Numbered from the stretch's first letter, positions 33,395 through 40,987 are shown. The stretch: DNA of 41,160 bases from Bacteroidota bacterium (GCA_023412755.1 JAEZCB010000083.1:1-41160), one strand, 5' to 3'. Translations and numbers: made by a program. The notes: generated from the letters alone by a model not told the origin.

Positions 33395-34669
33395 TCACGC
33401 CGTGCGCACCCGTGGATCGAGTACCGCGTAAAGCAGATCCACCAACACATTCATGACCACGAAGATGGTGGCGAAGACGAGCACCGCCCCCATCACCACG
33501 GGAAAGTCCTCGCGTTCCAACGCATTGAACACCTCCAGACCCATGCCCTTCCACCCGAACACATATTCCACGAAGACCGCCCCGGCCAGCAGCGATGCGA
33601 ACCAACCACTAACTGCGGTGACCACAGGCATGAGAGCATTGCGCAGACCATGCTTCACCACCACATCGAACTCCGGCAGCCCCATGGCCCGCGCGGTGCG
33701 GATATGGTCTTGTGAAAGCACATCCAACAGGCTGCTGCGCGTAAGCTGGGTAACAATGGCAAGCGGCCGTATGCCGAGCACCAATGTGGGCAGGATGAGA
33801 TGGCGCCAGTTGATGAAGGGGCCTGTGAAGGGATCCACATCCACCAGATCGCCGCTCATGGGCAGGCCGGTGCCGGGCAGGCCGATGGTGGTGCGGGCGA
33901 ACGGCAGATCCAGGAACAGGCCTAAGAGCCAGTAGAACAGGAGCAGCGCGGGCAATGCACGGCCATAGCGCCACCAGCCGGAGCCACGCCAGGCCCCCTT
34001 GTGATCGCGCAGCCAACGGCCGATGCCCCACAGCACCAATGCGATCATGGGGAGCAGTGGCAGGGGCACGCGTTCAAACCACAGATAGCCACCCACCCAT
34101 GCGAAGAGCACCGCCACGAAAAAAGAGGGACCGGCCATGCCTAAAGCGCTTATGCCCAGCATGGCACCATCCATCCAGGTGCCTTTCTTCACCGCGGCCC
34201 AGGTGCCCATGACCATGCCCAGCGTAACGGCAAGCAGCATGCTGGTGATCGCAAGTATCGCCGTGTTCGGGAACGCTTCGGCCAGGATGTCGGTGACGTT
34301 GCGCCGGCTCTGGTAGCTGAAGCGGAGGTACGGCGCCTTCACCACCAGCAGCCTGTCACCACCCAGAGGCAGGGCCGCGGCCACGGAATAGCGCTGCGGA
34401 TCCAGGTAGGCCGGGCGCGTGGGATCCACCCGTTGCATGAGCGCCACGGGCGATAGGTCGTTGAGGTAAAGCAGATATCGGGTGCTCAGGGGCAGGCCCA
34501 ACCCAAGATCCTGGCGAATGGCGGCGAGGGCTTCCGGACTGCTGCGCTGATCGGCCAGCATGCGTGCCGGATCACCCGGTTTCAGGTTGAAGATGAGGAA
34601 CACCAGCGATACCACACCGAACAGCACCAGCAGGCCATTCAGGAAGCGGCGAAGCAGGTAGCTGGCCAT
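33395..34669 (-). CDS. OppB/DppB-type ABC transporter permease, orphan
   Basis: A 424-residue inner-membrane permease of the peptide/nickel ABC family. The N terminus MASYLLRRFLNGLLVLFGVVSLVFLIFNLKPGDPAR is the classical first helix and loop of OppB/DppB. The EAA-like coupling loop is seen near the C terminus (SQDHIRTARAMGLPEFDVVVKHGLRNALMPV), followed by the FVEYVFGWKGMGLEVFNALEREDFPV segment. An extra 100 residues in the middle (WRYGRALPALLLFYWLLGL) add membrane helices. The partner permease, ATPases and binding protein are not adjacent: tpiA follows and a DoxX-type gene precedes by 10 bases. The start is ATG 34669, since upstream codons are not family-like. Confidence 0.92.
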   Translation of the reverse strand: MASYLLRRFLNGLLVLFGVVSLVFLIFNLKPGDPARMLADQRSSPEALAAIRQDLGLGLPLSTRYLLYLNDLSPVALMQRVDPTRPAYLDPQRYSVAAALPLGGDRLLVVKAPYLRFSYQSRRNVTDILAEAFPNTAILAITSMLLAVTLGMVMGTWAAVKKGTWMDGAMLGISALGMAGPSFFVAVLFAWVGGYLWFERVPLPLLPMIALVLWGIGRWLRDHKGAWRGSGWWRYGRALPALLLFYWLLGLFLDLPFARTTIGLPGTGLPMSGDLVDVDPFTGPFINWRHLILPTLVLGIRPLAIVTQLTRSSLLDVLSQDHIRTARAMGLPEFDVVVKHGLRNALMPVVTAVSGWFASLLAGAVFVEYVFGWKGMGLEVFNALEREDFPVVMGAVLVFATIFVVMNVLVDLLYAVLDPRVRTA

Positions 34670-34679
34670 GTGGTGCCGA

Positions 34680-36017
34680 TCAGCGATCCAGGTGCTGTTG
34701 CGCTTCTTCGAATGTAGGCGCACCAGCACAGCTCCAATTCGCCTTGACCACCCCTTGTTGCATGAGCACGATGCCCGGGTTGCTGCGCACCACCGTCTTG
34801 ATCACCTTCTCATCACCTTGCAGGAAATCGAAGGGCAATTGGTGTTCATGCCGCACCTCTTCAATACGCGGGAACGGGCTGGAACTCACACCATACACGT
34901 ACCATCCGTTCGCGAAGGCCTGCCCGGCCAGCGTACGGATCTCCTCCATACAGCTTTCATTCGCCGTGGCCACATTGTACATCATCACCAGCAGGATGGG
35001 TCCCGGTTCGTTAAGTATGTCTTCGGTGAGCTCGAAGCCATCCACATCGGTAAGGATGAAATCCTGGACCGGTGATACCACTCCGGCCTCGATCTCCACG
35101 ATGCGGCGATCCACATACTCGTAGTTCTCATCATCCCAAGGATAAGCGCCGTTGGCGTTGAATTCCTCCACCTCACCGGTGGCTTTGTTCCGGTAAAGCA
35201 TGTAGATCTCCTGCACCGGAGGCTTCCCCAACGTCCGTTGCTCGGGAATGCTGTTGCCAGGCGCATAGGGGCGGTAATCCCGAACCGGCAGGTAGGTGTA
35301 GGCGTACCAGGTGAACAACAGCGTTATCGCCGCTATCCAGGCGGCCGCTGCCCATTCCGCTTTGGGGCCATCCGTGATGCGTTTGATCAGCAGGTAGCCC
35401 GCGTAGCCTACCAGGGTGAACCACACCGGTCCCGCCCAGGTGAACACCCAGCTCCAGATGGCCACCAGCAGGAGCCCACCGGGTAGAAGCACCAGATCAT
35501 CGGCCTTGCTGTTCCAGGGGATCCTGTTGCGCTGTATGAAGAGCGGGATGATGAACACCAGCAGGATCATATCCTTGGCGAAGCTTTCCCATGGTGTGAG
35601 ACTGCGGCCCACGGACCCTTTCATGGCATCACCGAAGCAGCCACAGTCGGTAACACAGGTAACGGAGCGGGTCACTTGCTCGCCCTCCACCATAACGGTG
35701 TACGTGCCTTGCGGATCGCAGGTGGCGGTGTAGGCGGTGAGCCAGCCGAAGAACAGGGTGAGCAACAGCAACGCCCAGGTGGCCAGCTTCATTCTACCGC
35801 CGAACAACACCGCAAAACCCAACACCACTTCGGCCAGGCATGCCAGCACCGCCAGCGCCAATGCGAACGGCTCCAGGAAGGTGAGGCCCAATGCGCTTTC
35901 CGCGAAATATTCCTCCAGTTTATAGGAGAATCCCAGGGGATCATTCGCCTTGATGAGGCCACTCACAATGAAGAGCGATCCAACGATAAGCCTGGAGATG
36001 ATGATAAGGATGCGCAT
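34680..36017 (-). CDS. BT_3928-like DoxX/MauE membrane protein with C-terminal thioredoxin-like region
   Basis: A 445-residue protein. Residues 1-250 form a DoxX/MauE-type membrane domain starting MRILIIISRLIVGSLFIVSGLIKANDPLGFSYK, with the TDCGCFGD motif near residues 119-126 that MauE-like proteins carry. A further pair of helices follows. The last 115 residues resemble a thioredoxin-like fold (PILLVMMYNVATANESC, then the NPGIVLMQQGVVKANW end) but have a single cysteine where CxxC is expected. The arrangement matches proteins named BT_3928 family, which in Bacteroidota sit beside tpiA as here. A quinone-, thiol- or sulfur-linked redox role is plausible. The start is ATG 36017; TAATTTCG lies 23 bases upstream. 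An alternative ATG is at 36068. Confidence 0.82.
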   Translation of the reverse strand: MRILIIISRLIVGSLFIVSGLIKANDPLGFSYKLEEYFAESALGLTFLEPFALALAVLACLAEVVLGFAVLFGGRMKLATWALLLLTLFFGWLTAYTATCDPQGTYTVMVEGEQVTRSVTCVTDCGCFGDAMKGSVGRSLTPWESFAKDMILLVFIIPLFIQRNRIPWNSKADDLVLLPGGLLLVAIWSWVFTWAGPVWFTLVGYAGYLLIKRITDGPKAEWAAAAWIAAITLLFTWYAYTYLPVRDYRPYAPGNSIPEQRTLGKPPVQEIYMLYRNKATGEVEEFNANGAYPWDDENYEYVDRRIVEIEAGVVSPVQDFILTDVDGFELTEDILNEPGPILLVMMYNVATANESCMEEIRTLAGQAFANGWYVYGVSSSPFPRIEEVRHEHQLPFDFLQGDEKVIKTVVRSNPGIVLMQQGVVKANWSCAGAPTFEEAQQHLDR

Positions 36018-36116
36018 GCGCTGAGGAATGAGGGGTTGGGCGAAATTAGCCGGGACCAGCGTGGCCATACAGTACTTAACAGCCGGTTAAGAAGAATGGA
36101 TCGTGGGTAACCCCAC

Positions 36117-36665
36117 CTACTGCCGCACTGGATGCTGTGGCAACACCGTGCCGCCCAAGGCCAACTGCTCGCGGTATTCGGCCACCATGGTCATCAGCCG
36201 GTCCACCTCCGGTTTCACCCGATCTTCATATTCTTTGTTCCAGGCGATCACCCCGGTCATGGGGGTGAATCGGGCCATGCCCAGGGGCAGGTCGAAGAAG
36301 GAGAAGTCCCTGCCGGGGATAGCCTCGAATAAGGTCATTTCCACCTCAAGGTCGATCGTGCGTCCATCATTCTCCCATTCCGGACCGTGGGTATCCACAG
36401 CAAAACATTTGGTGATCCGGCCGGGCATGCTGAAGCGGATAACGTAGCTGGCATTGTTGTCCAGCATGAACAAATAACGGCCGGAAGCGTTGGTGGTATG
36501 GATATGCTGTTTCACCCCATCCTTGTAGACACGCACCAGCACGCCGCCCATGCCCTTCCGGGTATCCATATCCGTTACCTGGCCTCCCACACGCAGCTTG
36601 GCGGCCAACAACGGCATGGCCGTTGCAGCCAGCAATACAAAGAGTATGGTACGCATTCGCGACAT
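36117..36665 (-). CDS. Small exported protein with carboxypeptidase-regulatory-like domain (paralogue A)
   Basis: A 182-residue exported protein. A signal peptide (MRTILFVLLAATAMPLLAA) follows a start at 36665 or, three codons later, at 36656. Residues 22-90 form a CRD/CnaB-type beta-sandwich beginning VGGQVTDMDTRKGMGGVLVRV and NASGRYLFMLDNNASYVIRF. After it come VEMTLFEAI, FDLPLGMARF and WNKEY motifs. The same block, in the same order, is found in the protein at 39607-40176 (MTMFEHI, FDLPVGKAEY, WNVEY), so the two are paralogues of one small family I cannot name. TACTTTCG lies 24 bases before the start. No enzymatic motif is visible. A role at the cell surface or periplasm is likely. Confidence 0.75.
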   Translation of the reverse strand: MSRMRTILFVLLAATAMPLLAAKLRVGGQVTDMDTRKGMGGVLVRVYKDGVKQHIHTTNASGRYLFMLDNNASYVIRFSMPGRITKCFAVDTHGPEWENDGRTIDLEVEMTLFEAIPGRDFSFFDLPLGMARFTPMTGVIAWNKEYEDRVKPEVDRLMTMVAEYREQLALGGTVLPQHPVRQ

Positions 36666-36759
36666 GGCAGGAGTTCCAGCAACGGCGGGCGAAAGTAGCC
36701 GGGGACGGCACGTGCACGAAGCCTTTTTCGTACACGGATGGGGCTTTTTACCAACGATC

Positions 36760-38001
36760 GTGCGTTCATCCCAATACGTAATAGTGGCTCTTCTCCTACT
36801 CTCCAACGCCCTGGTCCATGGTCAGGCGGACAGGCGGCTCGATGCCATCCAGGCCCTGCAGCAAGGGGATATGCTGGTGCGGCTCGGCAACTCCGAACGG
36901 GCGCTGGAGCATTACACCAATGCCATTTTCATGGATGCCAGTTTCGCTGATGCGTACATGAAGCGTGCGTCCCTGCTTACGCGGATGGGCCGTTACAATG
37001 AGGCTTTGCAGGATATGGATAAGGCGTTGCATTACAACCCCATGTCCGAATACATCCTCGACCAGCGGGCCAAGGTGCGCATACTGGCATCGGACCACCG
37101 GGGTGCCGAACTGGACATACGGCAGGCGCAAGATCTGGCGCCCTATGATGTGATGCTGCGCCGGGAACGGGTGGATGAGTGGATGGATGTAGGCCGGCCT
37201 GATCTCGCCCTGCTTGAATTGGATACATTACTGCTTGAAAAACCGAATGATACGTTGCTTCACCTGAAAAATGGCTTCATCCAACTGGCCATGGATCAGG
37301 TGGATTCCGCCATGGTATCTGCCGAGCGGGTGCTATCCCTCAACGATCGTTCGGCCATTGCCCATGATCTGATGGGCCTGGCGCTCATGCGCGCCGGGCG
37401 GGTGCAGGAGGCCGTGGCCGCCTATACCGCGGCCATCACCATCTGGCCCGGTTTCGCCATGGCGTATTACAACCGCGCCATTGCCTACCGTGCGCTGGAT
37501 ATGAATGAAGCCGCCCTGCATGACATGGACCGGGCCGTGAAACTGGAGCAGGACAGGGTGCATTTCCTGTTCAACCGGGCGTTGATCAAGAAACAGACCG
37601 GGGATCTGGAAGGTGCGGAAATGGATTACACCGCCGCATTGGAGCTGGATCCCATGGCCGCTGATATCTACTACAACAGGAGTTTCACCCGAAAACATCT
37701 TGGCGATAAGGTGGGTGCTTATCGCGATGCCGAGGTCGCTCTAGGATTGGACCAGTCCGATCCGAGCGCATGGAACATGAAAGGGGATCTTCATCTGCTT
37801 TTTGGGGAATACCAGGCCGCGATAGAACACTATTCCCGGGCCATAAACCTGGACCCGAATTCCGCGGACAGCCATTATGACCGTGGCCTGGCCTACCTCA
37901 TGAGCTACCAGCTGTTGAATGGTTGCGAAGATCTGCGGAGGAGCCATGAGATGGGCTTTCCGGCGGCCACAGAAGCGATCCAGAACTTCTGCAGCTTTTA
38001 G
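36760..38001 (+). CDS. Exported tetratricopeptide-repeat protein
   Basis: A 413-residue protein of TPR units. The frame remains open upstream, but the first plausible start before the signal peptide is the GTG at 36760, giving MRSSQYVIVALLLLSNALVHGQ as signal sequence. About eleven consecutive 34-residue TPR motifs follow. Examples are NSERALEHYTNAIFMDASFA, GRYNEALQDMDKALHYNP, GRVQEAVAAYTAAITIWPGF, GDLEGAEMDYTAALELDPMA and GEYQAAIEHYSRAINLDPNS. No catalytic domain is present, so it should be a protein-protein scaffold in the periplasm or outer membrane. It is divergent from the CRD gene at 36117-36665 with 94 bases between, and its stop overlaps the end of the convergent DUF1599 gene. Confidence 0.85.
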   Translation: MRSSQYVIVALLLLSNALVHGQADRRLDAIQALQQGDMLVRLGNSERALEHYTNAIFMDASFADAYMKRASLLTRMGRYNEALQDMDKALHYNPMSEYILDQRAKVRILASDHRGAELDIRQAQDLAPYDVMLRRERVDEWMDVGRPDLALLELDTLLLEKPNDTLLHLKNGFIQLAMDQVDSAMVSAERVLSLNDRSAIAHDLMGLALMRAGRVQEAVAAYTAAITIWPGFAMAYYNRAIAYRALDMNEAALHDMDRAVKLEQDRVHFLFNRALIKKQTGDLEGAEMDYTAALELDPMAADIYYNRSFTRKHLGDKVGAYRDAEVALGLDQSDPSAWNMKGDLHLLFGEYQAAIEHYSRAINLDPNSADSHYDRGLAYLMSYQLLNGCEDLRRSHEMGFPAATEAIQNFCSF

Positions 38002-38555
38002 GCGCTCTCGGCCACAGGTTCCCCACGCATGTGGATCATGGCGAACACCGCATAATTCACGATATCCAGGAAGTTCGCATCGATCCCTTCACTGGCTTCG
38101 GTATTCCCTTCGTTGTCTTCGATCTGCTTGATGCGCAACAGCTTCATGAGGATCAGATCCACCAATGAACTTACCCGCATCGCCCGCCATGCCTCACCGT
38201 AATCGTGGTTCTTGCGCAGCATGAGGTCCCGTGCCTGCTGGATCTTTTCGCGCACCTTCAAGGAAGCAGTGGCACCATCGATGTCCGGTTCATCCGGCAC
38301 GCCCATCTCCAGTTGCACCAGGGCCATGGCCGCGTAGTTGATGATGCCCACCAATTCCGGCCGTATCCCCTCTCCCACCTTGCTCTCACGCACCTTCTGG
38401 AGGGTACGGATCCGTTGGGCCTTGATCATGATCTGATCGGTCATCGATGGCACGCGCATGATCCGCCATGCCGCCCCATAGTCACGCGCCTTCTTTTCGA
38501 ACAGGCCCATGCACTCGTGGACCACCTCATCATACTGCTGGAGCGTGTTGTGCAT
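37998..38555 (-). CDS. DUF1599 protein with internal duplication
   Basis: A 185-residue cytoplasmic protein built of two copies of the same 60-residue module. Copy 1 (about 24-82) contains ARDYGAAWRIMRVPSMTD, IKAQRIRTLQ and GIINYAAMALVQL. Copy 2 (about 116-175) contains NHDYGEAWRAMRVSSLVD, MKLLRIKQIE and DIVNYAVFAMIHM. This is the DUF1599/nucleotide-modification-associated-domain-1 family of Bacteroidota. The repeated DYGxAWRxMRV motif may bind a nucleotide or a modified base, but the activity is unproven. Its start is 27 bases from the divergent folP start, an association that recurs in Bacteroidota and hints at folate or one-carbon metabolism. Confidence 0.85.
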   Translation of the reverse strand: MHNTLQQYDEVVHECMGLFEKKARDYGAAWRIMRVPSMTDQIMIKAQRIRTLQKVRESKVGEGIRPELVGIINYAAMALVQLEMGVPDEPDIDGATASLKVREKIQQARDLMLRKNHDYGEAWRAMRVSSLVDLILMKLLRIKQIEDNEGNTEASEGIDANFLDIVNYAVFAMIHMRGEPVAESA

Positions 38556-38582
38556 TGCGGTGGAAGCGGGAACTTAGCCCCG

Positions 38583-39443
38583 GTGAAGCGCGGCGAAGAT
38601 AGCAAGGACCACCTGCCCCCATGGCGCATCAAGGATCGGCTCCTGCGGCTGGGATCCCCCCTTGTTATGGGCATCATCAACGCCACTCCGGATTCCTTCC
38701 ATGCCGCCAGCCGCACCGCCGGCGATGCTGTGTTGCGCATGGCGGAGAACATGCTCGGCAATGGTGCCGCGATACTGGATATAGGGGGCGCCAGCTCAAG
38801 GCCGGGTGCCGCGCCGATAGAGGCACAGGAGGAAATGGACCGGCTGCTGCCTCTGGTCCACACCATACATCAGGAGTTCCCGCATGCATTGATCAGTGTG
38901 GACACTTATCGTGCGGCGGTGGCCAGCGAGGCGGTGAAGGCCGGTGCCGGCATGGTGAATGATATCAGTGCGGGATCGATGGATGTGGACATGCTAAGCA
39001 CCGTGGCCGCCCTGCATGTGCCCTATGTGCTCATGCACATGCAGGGGGTGCCCGCCACCATGCAGCGAGCCCCCCACTATGATGATGTTGTGCGTGAGGT
39101 GGTGCTGTTCCTGAGCCAGCGCCTGCATGCGGCGCGCGCAGCGGGGATCGCCGATGTGATCGTGGACCCTGGCTTCGGCTTCGGCAAGACCACGGTACAC
39201 AACTTCAAGCTGCTCGCGGCCCTTCCGGCCATCGCCGCCCTGGGTGTGCCCGTGCTTGCGGGCCTTTCCCGCAAACGCATGATCAATGAAGTGCTGGGCA
39301 CCACACCAGCGGAAGCGCTTAATGGCACCACCGTACTGCATGCCATGGCCCTTGCGAAAGGCGCGCACATATTGCGTACGCATGATGTGAAAGAGGCGGT
39401 GCAATGCATCCGCCTCTTTCGTTTCGCAAGGGAGAATCGCTAG
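38583..39443 (+). CDS. folP: Dihydropteroate synthase
   Basis: A 286-residue TIM-barrel enzyme joining p-aminobenzoate to pterin pyrophosphate in folate synthesis, the sulfonamide target. Visible motifs: GIINATPDSFH near residue 30, DIGGASSRPGA near 62, SVDTYRAAVA, VNDISAG, MHMQGVPATMQ, DPGFGFGKTTVHNFKLLA and LAGLSRKRMI near the end. The usual Thr of the DIGG-S-T loop is replaced by Ser, as in some relatives. No ATG fits before the first motif; GTG at 38583 gives the normal length and is chosen. The longer open frame back to 38205 runs over the DUF1599 gene and is rejected. Its last 60 bases contain an 11-bp inverted repeat. Confidence 0.95.
   Translation: MKRGEDSKDHLPPWRIKDRLLRLGSPLVMGIINATPDSFHAASRTAGDAVLRMAENMLGNGAAILDIGGASSRPGAAPIEAQEEMDRLLPLVHTIHQEFPHALISVDTYRAAVASEAVKAGAGMVNDISAGSMDVDMLSTVAALHVPYVLMHMQGVPATMQRAPHYDDVVREVVLFLSQRLHAARAAGIADVIVDPGFGFGKTTVHNFKLLAALPAIAALGVPVLAGLSRKRMINEVLGTTPAEALNGTTVLHAMALAKGAHILRTHDVKEAVQCIRLFRFARENR
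39389..39420 (+). repeat. Perfect 11-bp inverted repeat inside the 3' end of folP
   Basis: GAAAGAGGCGG (39389-39399) is the exact reverse complement of 39410-39420, with a 10-base loop. It lies within the coding region for the last residues of FolP, 21 bases before the stop codon, and is not followed by a T-run. It may stabilise the message end or be chance. Confidence 0.6.
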
Positions 39444-39606
39444 GGCCGCGAACTCGTGGCCATGCAGCAAGAACCGGGACCCGCACGCTCCGCGATCCCC
39501 AACCAGACCATTCTCCTTGGGATCGTAGCTCATACAGGCGCTGGGCAACTCCAGAATGGCAAGACACTCAATGGCCAGCCGCAGCCTGATCCAGATCCAC
39601 TGCCTG

Positions 39607-40176
39607 CTAGAAGTGGACCGTTCTACGTTTTTTACGATCGGCCTTGATCCGCTCGGTACGCAGGGCTCTGCGCCGCGCCTCCACTTCGCGATCATAGCGG
39701 ATCATAACGCGCATAAGCTCGTTGCGCCTGGCCTGTGTATACTCCACATTCCAATTGAGATTGCGCACCGAATGTTTGTATTCCGCCTTGCCCACTGGAA
39801 GATCGAAGGCGCTGAGATCGAAATCATCGATATGCTCGAACATCGTCATCTGGATGTCCATCTCGAAGAACGGCACATCAGGAAAGAGCGGCACCTCACG
39901 GGCATCCACCATTACTGATTTGGTCACACAGCCGGGACGCTGGTAGCGCAGGAGATAGTCGTAGCCACGCTCCAGATACAGTTCATAGCGTCCGTTCCAG
40001 TTCGTAGATACCGTTTCGCGCTCAATGCCGTCCTTCACCAGCACCACTTCGGCACCCTTCAGTGGAGTACCGGTATGGTGGTCCGTTACCACGCCATGCA
40101 CGTGGATATAGAAACCCTTGCCAAGGCAGGGCACGGCCAGCACGACGAGCAACAAGAGCTTGGGTAACAGGCGCAT
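39607..40176 (-). CDS. Small exported protein with carboxypeptidase-regulatory-like domain (paralogue B)
   Basis: A 189-residue exported protein. Signal peptide MRLLPKLLLLVVLAVPCLG is followed by a CRD/CnaB-type beta-sandwich (about 20-95) with VHGVVTDHHTGTPLKGAEVVLV and NWNGRYELYLERGYDYLLRY. Then come the shared motifs EMDIQMTMFEHI, FDLPVGKAEY and WNVEY also found in the protein at 36117-36665. The C-terminal 45 residues are strongly basic with runs of Arg and Lys. Start 40176 is chosen over the open upstream frame because TACCTTGG with a -33 TTG lies just ahead. The preceding 163 bases (39444-39606) hold no gene I can support. Function unknown. Confidence 0.75.
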   Translation of the reverse strand: MRLLPKLLLLVVLAVPCLGKGFYIHVHGVVTDHHTGTPLKGAEVVLVKDGIERETVSTNWNGRYELYLERGYDYLLRYQRPGCVTKSVMVDAREVPLFPDVPFFEMDIQMTMFEHIDDFDLSAFDLPVGKAEYKHSVRNLNWNVEYTQARRNELMRVMIRYDREVEARRRALRTERIKADRKKRRTVHF

Positions 40177-40184
40177 TTTCAGCG

Positions 40185-40218
40185 CCAAGGTAGCCAGAAA
40201 GTACTGCCCGGAATACAA
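40185..40218 (-). promoter_or_regulatory. Candidate promoter for CRD paralogue B
   Basis: On the minus strand TTG (40218-40216), 23 bases, then TACCTTGG (40192-40185) matches the Bacteroidota promoter with one mismatch. The box ends eight bases before the ATG at 40176. Confidence 0.45.
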
Positions 40219-40254
40219 CGAAGGCCGGCCTTAATGGCCAGCGTTTCGCTGTTG

Positions 40255-40329
40255 TCGGGGTGGCAGGATTCGAACCTGCGACCCCCTGCTCCCAAAGCAG
40301 GTACGCTAACCGGACTGCGCTACACCCCG
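40255..40329 (-). tRNA. tRNA-Pro (anticodon UGG)
   Basis: The minus strand folds as a cloverleaf of 75 bases. The acceptor stem CGGGGTG pairs with CACCCCG and is followed by discriminator A. The anticodon stem CCTGC/GCAGG encloses loop TTTGGGA, which gives anticodon TGG. The T arm GCAGG-TTCGAAT-CCTGC is canonical. No CCA is encoded. A perfect TACATTTG box precedes it by 16 bases. Confidence 0.96.
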
Positions 40330-40345
40330 AACGGTGAAGAGGGCG

Positions 40346-40353
40346 CAAATGTA
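40346..40353 (-). promoter_or_regulatory. -7 box TACATTTG of tRNA-Pro
   Basis: TACATTTG is an exact TAnnTTTG match on the minus strand, 16 bases before the tRNA 5' end. The region between it and the next gene (about 40375-40428) is rich in TGGCCAT inverted and direct copies and the dyad ATGTTGTAACAT (40380-40391), whose role is unknown. Confidence 0.5.
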
Positions 40354-40458
40354 GCGGTTCTGATCATATGGAGGTGGCCATGTTGTAACATATGGACCAC
40401 GTGCGTGGCCATCGCACAGACATGGCCAGCGGAATTCCTTACAGGGGCTTGCTCCCTT

Positions 40459-40863
40459 TCATCCCATCAACGCCTGATCATCGCTATCGCGGTGAGCGAG
40501 GTGTGTGAGGTGGTAGCCTGTGCAAAGGGGGCACTCGTAGATACGCATGTGGCCGCGACCCTGGTTCCAGATCTGGCCCACCTTGGCGTGTGCACGCCGT
40601 AGGGTATAGATCACCTTTCCATGGCAGCGGGGCACCTCCACCTTGCTGTACACCTGGCGTGTGCGCGTGATGTATTTGATGCGATCGCAGAGCAGCGCGG
40701 CCTCGTGCAGGTCCAGGGACGCCACTCCCGCCAAGGCCCGGTCCCGAACTTCGGGATCGGTGAACTGGAACAGCACATCCTTGTTCTCCGGGTGGGCACG
40801 GAGGTAGTCGCGCCCCTTTTTGTGCAGCCCGGCCAGATCTATCTGATCTTTTGTGCTCTTCAT
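40459..40863 (-). CDS. Small protein with C-terminal CxxC-HxxH zinc-like motif
   Basis: A 134-residue protein with no signal peptide or membrane segment. The N-terminal two thirds are helical and charged. Near residues 112-122 is ECPLCTGYHLTH, a CxxC-x3-HxxH arrangement like small zinc-binding proteins whose knuckle reads CPxCxxWHLT. Basic surroundings (KVEVPRCHGKVIYTLRRAHAKVG) suggest nucleic-acid binding, but this is inference. The start at 40863 is chosen because the frame upstream, to 40962, is unlike protein and has no better start. It lies between tRNA-Pro and the tandem repeats. No family name is offered. Confidence 0.65.
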   Translation of the reverse strand: MKSTKDQIDLAGLHKKGRDYLRAHPENKDVLFQFTDPEVRDRALAGVASLDLHEAALLCDRIKYITRTRQVYSKVEVPRCHGKVIYTLRRAHAKVGQIWNQGRGHMRIYECPLCTGYHLTHLAHRDSDDQALMG

Positions 40864-40987
40864 GGACCGTGACCGGATGTTGGAACGGAAGAAAGTCGTG
40901 CCGGGTTTCGGACTGGGTATAATCCAACCCCGGAACGCATATGGAGATACTCCGGGTACCACGCAAAGACGGTGTTGTTCTCCCGGT

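Noticed and set aside
36550..36759. A 5' extension of the TPR gene starting at 36550
   Set aside because: It overlaps the divergent CRD gene and would bury the signal peptide at residue 70; the GTG at 36760 fits better.
38205..38582. A 5' extension of folP that would give a 412-residue protein
   Set aside because: It runs through the DUF1599 gene on the other strand and has no dihydropteroate synthase similarity; GTG 38583 gives the normal length.
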